Assembly (NCBI RefSeq): GCF_900549175.1
Contig: NZ_URNN01000008.1
Span: 1-37,303 of the forward strand
From: an uncultured Prevotella sp.
Lineage (GTDB): Bacteria; Bacteroidota; Bacteroidia; Bacteroidales; Bacteroidaceae
Direction: 5' to 3'
Length of the DNA: 37,303 bases
Shown: positions 5,918 through 14,903 of the stretch, piece by piece
Position numbering within the stretch: the first letter of the stretch is position 1
How the letters are laid out: each line of letters begins with the position of its first letter
Program-made: the position numbers and the translations under genes
The notes under the pieces: generated by a model
What the model was told of the DNA's origin: nothing
What the model saw: the letters and a program-made list of their open reading frames with translations, nothing else
Database searches by the model: none

Positions 5918-7285
5918 CTATCTCACTGCCACCTTCTGTACGTATGTCTGTCCACCTGTGATATCCGCAGACACAACATATACACCTGGAACAAGACATC
6001 CACCAAGCTCGATACGGTTACCTGACTGTCCTGACATGGCTACCAAATTGCCCGACAGTGAAACTAAGCGCGCGTTTCTAAGTATCTCAGTAGAACCAAT
6101 GATCACAGATCCACCATTTGTCTTTACACAAAACGTACCATCCATGTTCTCTACCGATACAATACCCGTTGTGCTGTTCGGGTCTCTCTTTGCACCACTT
6201 ACACCATTAAGGAAATCACCTTTTATTGTTCCATTCCAAAGGTCAACGGAAATCTTATAATCGCCCTGCTTGTCATCCGGAACACACCATTTTGTGTCAT
6301 CGCCGTTCTCAACAAAACGCTCTGCCTCGGTTATCGACTGTCCCGACACTGTAGGATGAAGGCTGTACGGTCCCCAGTCAAGTTGTTCGAGAATCTTGAA
6401 CAGATTAGGTTCCACATTCTCAGTGCGTTTCTTCAACTCCGTACGGCAGATGTAAAGGTATGGATTGTCTATGTCCTGCGTAAAAGCTACAGCGTCCTGC
6501 GTATTCCAACCTGACTCTGCGGCTCCGCCAACAATATATATGCTATAAGGTGCGCGGAACGGTGCTGCCGTCATGTTTAATGACAACAGATTTATGTCTA
6601 TACGGTAATAGTCGGAAGACACCTCCACATAGAAGCCCTCCGCACCGGCATCGGAAGTCTTTACGAGTGGTGAGCCATCCTGAACATCCGGACATTCCCA
6701 TTGCGGAACGTAATATGATGTGCCATCACCAGCCGTTGCCGTCGTCATCAGACGCAACGTACCTTTATTCAGCCTGCCTTTGTAGCTGAACATACCGTTT
6801 GTGCCATCCGTAAGCTTCAGAATACCACCCGGTACAGCCGAGCCCTCCATCCATAGTTCTTCTGGTATCGTCTGTGGAACACCCTTCTCAACCTTCATCT
6901 TCAGAGCTTTTAGATCTACGGTAATCTTATAGTCACCCTCTGCGGTGGGAACAAACTTGTTATCGTTGTCATAAGCGTCCTGTCCGTCTTCGTAATAGCG
7001 AAGGTCGTAGGTCATACCTGTCTCCACTTTCTGATTTGCGGCAGTTGCCACAAATCCCGGCCAATACCAGTTTGTATTAGAAATAAATTTAAACTCATCT
7101 TTCTTCAGATGTCCTTCCCAAACGAACACACCCTCTTTGCCACTTACAGACAACATGCCTACGGCTTTTGAAAGATCCCATCCGGCAGGTGTGGCACCGC
7201 CAATCATATAAACTTTGGAAATGTCCTGGCCATTGGCAGTAACGAATGACAGTAATATGGCAAATGTCAATAATATCTTTCTCAT
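5918..7285 (-). CDS. SusF/SusE-like multi-domain glycan-binding protein (455 aa)
   Basis: A signal peptide (MRKILLTFAILLSFVTANGQ) is followed by three SusE/F-like modules. Markers are VYMIGGATPAGWDLSKAVGM, LWMEGSAVPGGILKLTDGT and IYIVGGAAESGWNTQDAVAF, each ending in a YKI(T/S)VDL or DINLL strand. The C-terminal segment (about residues 385-455: ARLVSLSGNLVAMSGQSG, GVYVVSADITGG, KVAVR) looks like a type A sorting domain of the type IX secretion system. No lipobox Cys is present, unlike classical SusE and SusF. It probably binds the same glycan as SusD. Confidence 0.82.
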   Translation of the reverse strand: MRKILLTFAILLSFVTANGQDISKVYMIGGATPAGWDLSKAVGMLSVSGKEGVFVWEGHLKKDEFKFISNTNWYWPGFVATAANQKVETGMTYDLRYYEDGQDAYDNDNKFVPTAEGDYKITVDLKALKMKVEKGVPQTIPEELWMEGSAVPGGILKLTDGTNGMFSYKGRLNKGTLRLMTTATAGDGTSYYVPQWECPDVQDGSPLVKTSDAGAEGFYVEVSSDYYRIDINLLSLNMTAAPFRAPYSIYIVGGAAESGWNTQDAVAFTQDIDNPYLYICRTELKKRTENVEPNLFKILEQLDWGPYSLHPTVSGQSITEAERFVENGDDTKWCVPDDKQGDYKISVDLWNGTIKGDFLNGVSGAKRDPNSTTGIVSVENMDGTFCVKTNGGSVIIGSTEILRNARLVSLSGNLVAMSGQSGNRIELGGCLVPGVYVVSADITGGQTYVQKVAVR

Positions 7286-7314
7286 ATCCCTATCGTTGTT
7301 TTCTGTTTATTGCA

Positions 7315-9897
7315 TTACTTTACAAATTCCGCCGTGCGTGTCGCAGCGTTGAACTTATATTGACACACGTAGACACCCGAAGAGAGGTCATCCGTCGGAT
7401 GTGACACCTGTGCTACATTACTGTATGTCTTGCCGGAAATTCTGTTTCCGGACATACTGTATACATCAAGAGAAACGCGCGGCTGCATTTCACTGAACGA
7501 CACGCGCAGCTCATTGGCTGCGCGGTCGAACATGAATTTATCAGTTACAGAAGATTCTACTGCTGAAATGGCAGAAGCACCGCCTTCCACCTCTACGGTC
7601 AGTGTACTGTTGCATGCTGTCTTCGGCACACGTATTACAGTTGTCTTCGTAGCTGCGTCGTAGCTCCAGGTGCCTTCTTCCGAACCTTCATTGTATGTCG
7701 TTCCATTCACTTTCACAGATGAAGGTTTGCCGGAATATAGCATCTCTATCGTGTAGCTGCGGCTCTCGGGCATTCCGGGGAATGAGCCCTCTGCAGGATA
7801 GACGGTCACTGTACTTGCATTGCCGCTTACGGTCTGTGTCATGCGTGTAAATGCGTATTTGTCACCACGGTATCCCTCGGTGTCGTTCTCGTCCTCGTAG
7901 AGTTTAGCCTCACCGTCAGCACCCGGAATAACCTTCAGTACAAGGTTCTCCGGACGTGTCTTGAGATTCTTCACCTTTGGATAGTTGGGAATAATGACAC
8001 CAGCTCTATAATAATAAGGTATGTCACTTGCGCCAAAAGTACGGTTATGAGTTCCTCCACTGAGACGCTCACCGGAGCATGCCTCAAACCATTCGCCCTC
8101 GGGCAGCCACACCTTCAGTCCGACCTTGCCGTTGGTGGCTGGCTTGGTAATCGGATATACGAGAATGTCGTCGCCAAACATATATTCACCTTCGTATGTA
8201 TATGCCTCCTCTGCATCAGGATTATCATAATATAGCGGACGGCAGATGCCTATACCCTCATCGTATGCCTTACGTCCCATTGTATATATATAAGGTATGA
8301 GAGAGTAGCGCAGGTTTACGGCCTCGCGCATCGTTGGGAAGTTGGAGAATTTCCATATACGGCGTTCTATGCGCGAGTCGCTGGTGGCATGAGTGCGGAA
8401 GATAGGTGTGAACACACCGAACTGAATCCAACGGAGTACAAGCTCAGGGTCGTTCACGATATTCTCACTCGTGAAGGCATGTCCGCCGAGGTCATGTCCC
8501 CACCAGCAATAGCCGACATTTGACGCTGTTGCCGTAAAGTAAGGCTCGAATGCCAGTGTAGGATAATTGATGAGCGCATCGCCAGAGAAACCGATTTGGT
8601 AGCGGTGGTTGCCCAGTCCGCCCCAACGGTGGAAGATGAAAGCGCGGCGGTCGGGATGGTTAAGACGCATGTCCTCGTAGAAAACATGGTTGCACCAGAA
8701 CGTATTGCTCAGTTCAGGAACATACTTACTTGTCAGTTCCTGCTGCCAGTCGAGCCACCAGAAGTCACAGCCTATGTTCTCATGAGGGCGCAGAATGTTC
8801 GTGAACAGCGACTTATAGAACTTGCCGTTGTCCAACCTCCACGGAATGTTTCCGTTTCCATCTGGAGTCACCTCCCCTTCCAGTCCTGCCTTAAATGCAG
8901 CATAATTGTCCTCGTCAGAGTCAACGCCATACGCAGGATGAAGGTTAAGCGTGGCTTTCAGTCCGTCCTCCTCATGCAAAGCCTTGAGGAAACCTGCGGG
9001 ATCAGGGAACTGCTTCTTGTTCCAGCTCCATCCCGTCCAGTCCTGTCCGTGCCAGTCGGTATCAATGACCATAACATCGCATGTAAGATCGTTGTCACGC
9101 ATTTCTTTGGCAAGGTCACGGAATTCCTGCGCAGAATAATCCTGATACTTGCTGTACCAATAGCCTAAAGCCCACAGTGGCGGCATGGGTATCTTGCCGG
9201 AAATGAGCGTGAAGTCTTTCAATGCCTTCTTATAGTCATGGCCGTAGCCCATGAAATACCAGTCCATTCCTTCCGGGTCTTCACGCTGTCCGAGCCAGTC
9301 AATACCGGTCTCCGAATTGGGCACAAGCAACATCGACTTGCTGCCGTCGCCACGGCGTGCGGCATCCGAGTCATCAATGACAGCCCAACCGGAACGCGAT
9401 ATGATGCCGTCGTCCATCTCACTGCGCTTGTTGTCGCCATTGGCTCCGTCGAGTGTACGGGCCGTTCCTTTCAGATTGAGTGCGTCCTTCTTCCACGGAT
9501 ACCATGTCACGGTGCGTCCGTCCATCTGAAACGTTATTTTAAGGTTCTGCGAGCTGGCAGGGTTGAATGTTCCGGGGAACGAGCCCTTGCGGTATTGCAG
9601 TTTCAGCTTGTCAGTTGTTATATACAAAAAGGTTTCATCTTCGGTCTTCGTGTAGTGAGGCACAGGCAGGCGGCGGTTGACAACCGCAAATGTTTTATTG
9701 TCCTCAAACTTCTTGTCGCTGCCGCTACGCCACTCTATACGTATCATTTCGGGCGTAAGAACCGTAAAGCGCATGTCACCGGAAATGACAATGGCTGCCT
9801 GGTCGGCAACAGGATTGGAACAAGGTTCCGTTCCTGCTGCCAACACTACAACTACTGAGCTAATGAATAATGTAATAAAAGATAATATCTTATTCAT
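7315..9897 (-). CDS. GH31 alpha-glycosidase with C-terminal sorting domain (860 aa)
   Basis: Secreted glycoside hydrolase family 31 enzyme, most often an alpha-glucosidase or alpha-xylosidase. After the signal peptide and N-terminal beta domain come PPLWALGYWYSKYQ and VMVIDTDWHGQDWTGW. The nucleophile is D383 in WWLDWQQ, and the probable acid/base is D440 in FSGDALINY, with WWGHDLGGH further on. The last 80 residues (VSLDVYSMSGNRI, SSGVYVCQYKF, EFVK) are a typical type IX secretion sorting domain, so it is likely surface-attached by that route. It probably trims oligosaccharides released by the GH27-like and GH97 enzymes; linkage specificity cannot be read from the sequence. Confidence 0.93.
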   Translation of the reverse strand: MNKILSFITLFISSVVVVLAAGTEPCSNPVADQAAIVISGDMRFTVLTPEMIRIEWRSGSDKKFEDNKTFAVVNRRLPVPHYTKTEDETFLYITTDKLKLQYRKGSFPGTFNPASSQNLKITFQMDGRTVTWYPWKKDALNLKGTARTLDGANGDNKRSEMDDGIISRSGWAVIDDSDAARRGDGSKSMLLVPNSETGIDWLGQREDPEGMDWYFMGYGHDYKKALKDFTLISGKIPMPPLWALGYWYSKYQDYSAQEFRDLAKEMRDNDLTCDVMVIDTDWHGQDWTGWSWNKKQFPDPAGFLKALHEEDGLKATLNLHPAYGVDSDEDNYAAFKAGLEGEVTPDGNGNIPWRLDNGKFYKSLFTNILRPHENIGCDFWWLDWQQELTSKYVPELSNTFWCNHVFYEDMRLNHPDRRAFIFHRWGGLGNHRYQIGFSGDALINYPTLAFEPYFTATASNVGYCWWGHDLGGHAFTSENIVNDPELVLRWIQFGVFTPIFRTHATSDSRIERRIWKFSNFPTMREAVNLRYSLIPYIYTMGRKAYDEGIGICRPLYYDNPDAEEAYTYEGEYMFGDDILVYPITKPATNGKVGLKVWLPEGEWFEACSGERLSGGTHNRTFGASDIPYYYRAGVIIPNYPKVKNLKTRPENLVLKVIPGADGEAKLYEDENDTEGYRGDKYAFTRMTQTVSGNASTVTVYPAEGSFPGMPESRSYTIEMLYSGKPSSVKVNGTTYNEGSEEGTWSYDAATKTTVIRVPKTACNSTLTVEVEGGASAISAVESSVTDKFMFDRAANELRVSFSEMQPRVSLDVYSMSGNRISGKTYSNVAQVSHPTDDLSSGVYVCQYKFNAATRTAEFVK

Positions 9898-9934
9898 TAC
9901 ATGTATCTCTTTTATATTATAGATATCGTATTAA

Positions 9935-12085
9935 TTATTTCAGATTCTTCAGACCTTTCACATCGGCAACATTCTTCACCTCCATGATGCTTATGGCATA
10001 TCCACCGCCGGGCGCAGCTTTCAGCTTCAGCACGCTCTTTGCCGTGACGATGCCCTTTGAAATTGTGTAGGCCTGAGGATTGTCGCGATAGTGTGCATCC
10101 TTGGCATCGGCATATACTGTTGCAATATATTTCTTGCCTTTATCAAGGAAATCGAGCTTAAGCACAGAGGCGTGGCCGTTCTCACCGGCCGTACAGCCAA
10201 CAAACCAGTTGCCTGTGCCCTTGGCCTTGCGCGCAGCCGTAACATACTGTCCTGGCTCTGCCTCAAGATAGCGGCTGTCATCCCAGTCTACAGCCACATC
10301 TTTTATGAACTGGAAGGCATCCATGAAACGCTCATAGTTCTCCGGAGTATCGGCTGCCATCTGCAACGGACTGTACATCGTGACATAAAGAGCCAGCTGG
10401 CGTGCCAGTGTGGAGTTGACATGATTCTTGTTGTTCGGATTCATCTTCTCCATGTCCATCTCAAAGATACCCGGAGTATAGTCCATCGGACCGCCCTGCA
10501 AGCGGGTGAACGGAAGCACTGTTGTATGGAACGGCTTGTTGCCATTGGTCGCCTCATACTCCGTTCCGCGTGCAGCCTCGTTGCCTATAAGATTGGGATA
10601 TGTGCGGCATAGTCCTGTCGGGCGAACGGCCTCATGCGCATTGACCATGATATGATGCTTGGCAGCTTCCTTCACGGCATAGAGGTAGTGATTGTTCATC
10701 CACTGACCATAATGATGCTCACCACGGGGAATGATGTTACCCACATATCCGCTCTTCACCGAATTATACCCATACTTATTCATAAGGTCGTAGGCAGCCT
10801 CCATGTGGCGCTCGTAGTTGCGGACCGAAGCCGACGTCTCATGATGCATCATAAGGCGCACGCCCTTGGAATGGGCATAGTCATTGAGCATTTTGATGTC
10901 GAAGTCGGGATAAGGGGTGACGAAATCGAACACATAGTCCTTGGAGTGGCCGAACCAGTCTTCCCATCCGACGTTCCAGCCCTCAACAAGCACCTGATCG
11001 AAACCATGCTTGGCAGCAAAATCGATATATTTCTTCACATTTTCGTTGTTGGCGCCATGACGTCCGTGAGGCTTCACCCTCGTATAATCCGTCTCGTCAA
11101 GCATAACAGACGGCAGGTCGTTGGTATATGACCACTGCTGGCAGCCGTTGATCATCTCCCACCATACGCCTACGTACTTGACGGGCTTAATCCATGACGT
11201 ATCCTCATACTTACACGGGTCGTTAAGGTTAAGTATGAGATTGGACGAGAGCATGTCGCGCGCATCATCACTGATGATGACAGTACGCCACGGAGTCTTG
11301 CAGGGAGTCTGCATGTGTGCCATGTTGCCCTGAGCATCGGGCGTAAGCTGCGATGTGAAGATAAAGTTCTTGTCGTCAAGATCGAGATGCATGCACGAAT
11401 AATCCACCAATGCCGCCTCATGTATGTTGACGTAAATGCCATCGGATGTCTTCATCTGAAGCGAGGTCTGTACGCCTGTAGGCGAGAATGAGGTCTGCGA
11501 CACATTGCCGCAAATGGCGTCCTTCATCAGTCCGCGGATTTCCGACAGCTTCGACTCCGTATAGTCATATTCCTGCGTGTCGTAGTCGCCGGCAATCCAC
11601 CACGCGGTGTTGTCGCCCGTCATGGCAAACTGCGTGTGCTCGGCCTTCACCACGAAGTAAGGCAGATATTGCTGCTGCGGGAATTCGTAGCGGAAGCCCA
11701 CGCCGTCGTCATAGACACGGAAGCGGAGGTTCATGTAACGCCCATTCGACGGTTTTTCCATCTCAACGAAAAGCTCATTGTAGTGGTTGCGTATGTCCTT
11801 GGTCTCTCCCCACACCGGCTGCCATGTCTCGTCAAATGTCGATGTCATGGTGTTGTTGATGCGGAACGAGTCCATCAGCGAGTTCTCCTCGTTGAGTTCT
11901 ATTCCGAGCGTGCTCGGCCTGACAACAGCTTTTTTCTTATAGTCTATTTTGTATGTCGGCACGCCATTCTCGTTCAAGGAGAAATTCAGTACGATATTTC
12001 CATCTGGCGAAGTGACGGTCTGTGCAGATGCAACCATTGCCATAAAAGCACAGAATGTGGTTACTATTTGTTTATTCAGTTTCAT
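9935..12085 (-). CDS. susB: GH97 SusB-type alpha-glucosidase (716 aa)
   Basis: The protein resembles Bacteroides thetaiotaomicron SusB closely through GVRLMMHHETSASVRNYERH, GNIIPRGEHHYGQW and NEAARGTEYEA. The three glutamates of the inverting GH97 subgroup are present at residues 416, 485 and 509. Each is offset by 23 from SusB E439, E508 and E532 (SusB numbering from memory). It starts with a signal peptide (MKLNKQIVTTFCAFMAMVASAQ) without a lipobox, so a periplasmic location is likely. SusB releases glucose from maltooligosaccharides but also cleaves alpha-1,6 and other alpha-glucosidic links. It stands 37 bp upstream of the GH31 gene and is the strongest indication that the locus targets an alpha-glucan. 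Confidence 0.94.
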   Translation of the reverse strand: MKLNKQIVTTFCAFMAMVASAQTVTSPDGNIVLNFSLNENGVPTYKIDYKKKAVVRPSTLGIELNEENSLMDSFRINNTMTSTFDETWQPVWGETKDIRNHYNELFVEMEKPSNGRYMNLRFRVYDDGVGFRYEFPQQQYLPYFVVKAEHTQFAMTGDNTAWWIAGDYDTQEYDYTESKLSEIRGLMKDAICGNVSQTSFSPTGVQTSLQMKTSDGIYVNIHEAALVDYSCMHLDLDDKNFIFTSQLTPDAQGNMAHMQTPCKTPWRTVIISDDARDMLSSNLILNLNDPCKYEDTSWIKPVKYVGVWWEMINGCQQWSYTNDLPSVMLDETDYTRVKPHGRHGANNENVKKYIDFAAKHGFDQVLVEGWNVGWEDWFGHSKDYVFDFVTPYPDFDIKMLNDYAHSKGVRLMMHHETSASVRNYERHMEAAYDLMNKYGYNSVKSGYVGNIIPRGEHHYGQWMNNHYLYAVKEAAKHHIMVNAHEAVRPTGLCRTYPNLIGNEAARGTEYEATNGNKPFHTTVLPFTRLQGGPMDYTPGIFEMDMEKMNPNNKNHVNSTLARQLALYVTMYSPLQMAADTPENYERFMDAFQFIKDVAVDWDDSRYLEAEPGQYVTAARKAKGTGNWFVGCTAGENGHASVLKLDFLDKGKKYIATVYADAKDAHYRDNPQAYTISKGIVTAKSVLKLKAAPGGGYAISIMEVKNVADVKGLKNLK

Positions 12086-12122
12086 TATGTATATTCCATT
12101 TTAAGATAAGCTAAAGAATGTA

Positions 12123-12187
12123 AGGAGAAGATACACTCACCGTGACAGTTCGGAAAGCTAAAGAACATTTATTCTCTATCTTCTCCT
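12123..12187. other. Intercistronic inverted repeat between the GH27-like and GH97 genes
   Basis: AGGAGAAGATA (12123-12133) and TATCTTCTCCT (12177-12187) are perfect complements enclosing 43 bases. A near-direct repeat, AAGCTAAAGAA, occurs near 12106 and 12155. It could be an mRNA processing or stability element within the PUL transcript, or could hide the GH97 leader. Confidence 0.5.
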
Positions 12188-12218
12188 ATTCTTCCTTTAC
12201 CAAACTAATACCTAATTT

Positions 12219-13646
12219 TTATTTACTCAATCTCACGATTTTACAGCCATGTGCAGGTATATTGACAGACAGCGATGTCGCCTTGCCCTCATCAATATGT
12301 TCCCACAAATCGCGTACGTTCCACTCACCGATGATACCAAGAGTACTGAAGTCTACCGACCGTGTGGAAGTAACCGCATCACGGTTGAACAGTCCTATCA
12401 CGTAATCACCGTTGGACATTTCCCCATACCATATCTCGTTGTTCTTGTCAATCAGATTGTCGGTAACGGGCTTGCCCACAAAACCGTCCTTGTTGAGTTC
12501 AAGCATCTCGGAATTGGTATAGAACTTTAGGTTGTCGGCTATGGTTGATGGCTGGTCGGACACTGTTACCGGACCGCCTGCCATCAGTTGGAGAGAAACC
12601 ACGGTCTGACGCTCATAATCCGTGTCAAACGTGTTGAGGCGTATAAAGTCACCATCAAGGATAACCTTGTTGCGGCCAGCAATATGAGACCAATATGTGA
12701 AGCCGTCGAACATATTGTTACAATTGGGCCATGTGGTGTACGACTGTCCCTTGTTGGCCGACGAGCAGTGACTCCATCCGCCGTTTCCTGTATCGGCAAC
12801 TATACGTACCATGTTGCCGTATTGAGCCTCAACCTCAGCATCGTTATACATATGCGGCATTACGAGCGATGTGAACACTCCATATTTTTTCGCAGCTGTG
12901 GCGATATAGTACATGGCGAGGGCATAGTCCTTGCGGCCATATCCATGACCGACGATACCCATACCGCGGTCCTTGCCGTCTTCATACCATGAGAGGAAGT
13001 CCATACGGATGAACTTCACGCCCATCTCGCTGTAATGCTTGAAGAATCCGTCGATATACTCCTGTGCACCTGGATGACTTGCCACAACCCAGTGGAACCA
13101 TGTGTCGTTATTGTTGGGATACCATACATCCTTGTCGGTCTCCTTATTATAATAGAGGTCAGCAAATGTATAGTCTGTACCTTCTATCGTTGTTTCTCCC
13201 GGTCCGTGTATCCACAGAGGGTTGTCATAGACACCAAGCTGGAGCCCCTTAGCCGCGCACTTTGCCACAAGGTCTTTAAGCGCAACAGAGCCGTAGTGAG
13301 TCATATAGCCGGTCTCGTCATTGGCGAGCATAGGGATAAAGCCGTCGGTACATACCATATTGTAGCCGTATGGCTTCAGGTCGGTAGAAACCCAGTCGAT
13401 AATATTGTCCCACTGTGCAGAGGTGAGATCCATATCATTGTTGCTCACGCCTTTAGCCTGCTCCATCATACAATACTCATAGACACTCCAGTATAGAGGT
13501 GCCTTGACATTATCATGTACACCCTCTACAGCCGGTATATCCGACAGATTGTATGTAGGTGGATAAATCATATCTATATCATCGTTGCAAGAACCCAGCA
13601 TTGCTACTGAGGCTATTGCCATTGTCAATATTGCCTTATTTTTCAT
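12219..13646 (-). CDS. GH27-like (clan GH-D) lipoprotein glycosidase (475 aa)
   Basis: A lipoprotein signal (IASVAMLGSCND) implies outer-membrane anchoring. The (beta/alpha)8 domain carries PLYWSVYEYCMM and YGYNMVCTDGF, the probable nucleophile D216 in FIRMDFLSWYED, and the probable acid/base D285 in RIVADTGNGGW. The C-terminal beta domain is typical of GH27 (NGDYVIGLFNRD to NIPAHGCKIVRL). GH27 contains alpha-galactosidases and also isomaltodextranase. In a locus with SusB-type GH97, GH31 and SusR, an endo- or exo-acting enzyme on alpha-1,6-glucan is at least as likely as an alpha-galactosidase; this is inference. It sits between the SusE-like and GH97 genes, where the Sus paradigm has no enzyme of this family. 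Confidence 0.75.
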   Translation of the reverse strand: MKNKAILTMAIASVAMLGSCNDDIDMIYPPTYNLSDIPAVEGVHDNVKAPLYWSVYEYCMMEQAKGVSNNDMDLTSAQWDNIIDWVSTDLKPYGYNMVCTDGFIPMLANDETGYMTHYGSVALKDLVAKCAAKGLQLGVYDNPLWIHGPGETTIEGTDYTFADLYYNKETDKDVWYPNNNDTWFHWVVASHPGAQEYIDGFFKHYSEMGVKFIRMDFLSWYEDGKDRGMGIVGHGYGRKDYALAMYYIATAAKKYGVFTSLVMPHMYNDAEVEAQYGNMVRIVADTGNGGWSHCSSANKGQSYTTWPNCNNMFDGFTYWSHIAGRNKVILDGDFIRLNTFDTDYERQTVVSLQLMAGGPVTVSDQPSTIADNLKFYTNSEMLELNKDGFVGKPVTDNLIDKNNEIWYGEMSNGDYVIGLFNRDAVTSTRSVDFSTLGIIGEWNVRDLWEHIDEGKATSLSVNIPAHGCKIVRLSK

Positions 13647-13678
13647 CTTTAATATCTAATTTTTAACATTATATTATT

Positions 13679-14887
13679 TCAGTTCTTTATCACGGATATC
13701 GTCCAATGCTCAAGATCAAACGTTATTGTGTAGTTGCCAGCTTCAATAATTTTCCACTGGTCGTCAGGACTTGTAGTAAACACAAAGTCGGAAGCGGCAA
13801 CACCGGCAGACGAGATTTCCACTCCGGCTTTAGACGGACGAAGGAACGGACAAGAGAATGTACCGTCTTTTACAAGACATGCTTTCATATTGCCCTCTTT
13901 AAGGTTGCCAGTCCAAGTAAAGACATACGGATTATTGGCATCTTTTGTGAACTCGCTTGCATTGTCCATGCTCCATCCGTTGGGTGTGGCATCGCCAATC
14001 ATAAACAACGTCTCGGTCTCGATAGGCTCGTTAGCATCGCCAGGCTCATCACCGCCTCCTGCTTCGCCAAGATACTCGGCGTTAACAGTTCCGTGCTCAA
14101 GGTCGAAAGTGAGGCGGTAGTTTCCTGCATCCTCAACAACCCATTTGTCATCCGGTGAATCTGTGAATACTATATTCGTACTTTCAACTCCGCTCTTGCT
14201 TATCTTGCAGCCGTTTGAGGTTGGACGTATAAAAGGTACGCCCCAGTCACCTGTAGCGACACAAGCTTTCAGTTCGCCGGTTTTCAGTTCGCCCTCATAC
14301 TCAAAGATGTATTTCGACTTTTTCTCTATCTGTGTAGGCGCGTCGATGTTCCATCCACAAGGAGCAGCCTCACCTACGAGATACAGGACATCAGTTTCTA
14401 TCGGATCAAACACTATCGGCTCCTGTTCCTTATCTCCGAGATACTCTGTACTCATTGTCCAGTTGCGCAGGTCGAAAGTCAGTTTATACTTTCCAGCTTC
14501 CGTCACCTTCCATTTATTGTCCGGGTCTCCTGCCCACATAGCAAACTTGGCGTCGTTAATGGCGGTCTTTGAAATCTCCGTTCCGTTACTCTCGGGGCGG
14601 ATAAAGCCCGCATCCCAACTGCCTGTGGTCAGACACAGTTTCATCTCGCCAGCATTGAGTCCACCTTCCCATGTAAACACCAACGGGTCTTCCTCTGAAG
14701 CAGTCAGAGGCGTGGGGGCATCGATGCTCCATCCGTTTGGAGTGGCATCACCAACCATGAACAGTGTAGAAGTCTTTATAGGCAAATTGCCCTCGTATAT
14801 CACTAAGTCTTTCTCATCATCGCAACTCGTCATGCCAGCGGCAAGTACTAATCCAGCGATTGCGGAAAATATATGTTTCAGTTTCAT
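13679..14887 (-). CDS. SusE/SusF-like outer-membrane lipoprotein with three repeated binding domains (402 aa)
   Basis: A lipobox (LAAGMTSCDD) is followed by three homologous modules of about 115 residues. They open with LFMVGDATPNGWSID, LYLVGEAAPCGWNID and LFMIGDATPNGWSMD, and close with YKLTFDL, YRLTFDL and YTITFDL. Short acidic linkers (EAGGGDEPGDANEP) separate them. SusE/F proteins carry surface starch-binding domains that help retain the polysaccharide. It follows susD by 16 bp, the standard susC-susD-susE order. The strong similarity between modules 1 and 3 suggests recent internal duplication. Confidence 0.88.
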   Translation of the reverse strand: MKLKHIFSAIAGLVLAAGMTSCDDEKDLVIYEGNLPIKTSTLFMVGDATPNGWSIDAPTPLTASEEDPLVFTWEGGLNAGEMKLCLTTGSWDAGFIRPESNGTEISKTAINDAKFAMWAGDPDNKWKVTEAGKYKLTFDLRNWTMSTEYLGDKEQEPIVFDPIETDVLYLVGEAAPCGWNIDAPTQIEKKSKYIFEYEGELKTGELKACVATGDWGVPFIRPTSNGCKISKSGVESTNIVFTDSPDDKWVVEDAGNYRLTFDLEHGTVNAEYLGEAGGGDEPGDANEPIETETLFMIGDATPNGWSMDNASEFTKDANNPYVFTWTGNLKEGNMKACLVKDGTFSCPFLRPSKAGVEISSAGVAASDFVFTTSPDDQWKIIEAGNYTITFDLEHWTISVIKN

Positions 14888-14903
14888 ATTCTTTTAGATT
14901 TTA

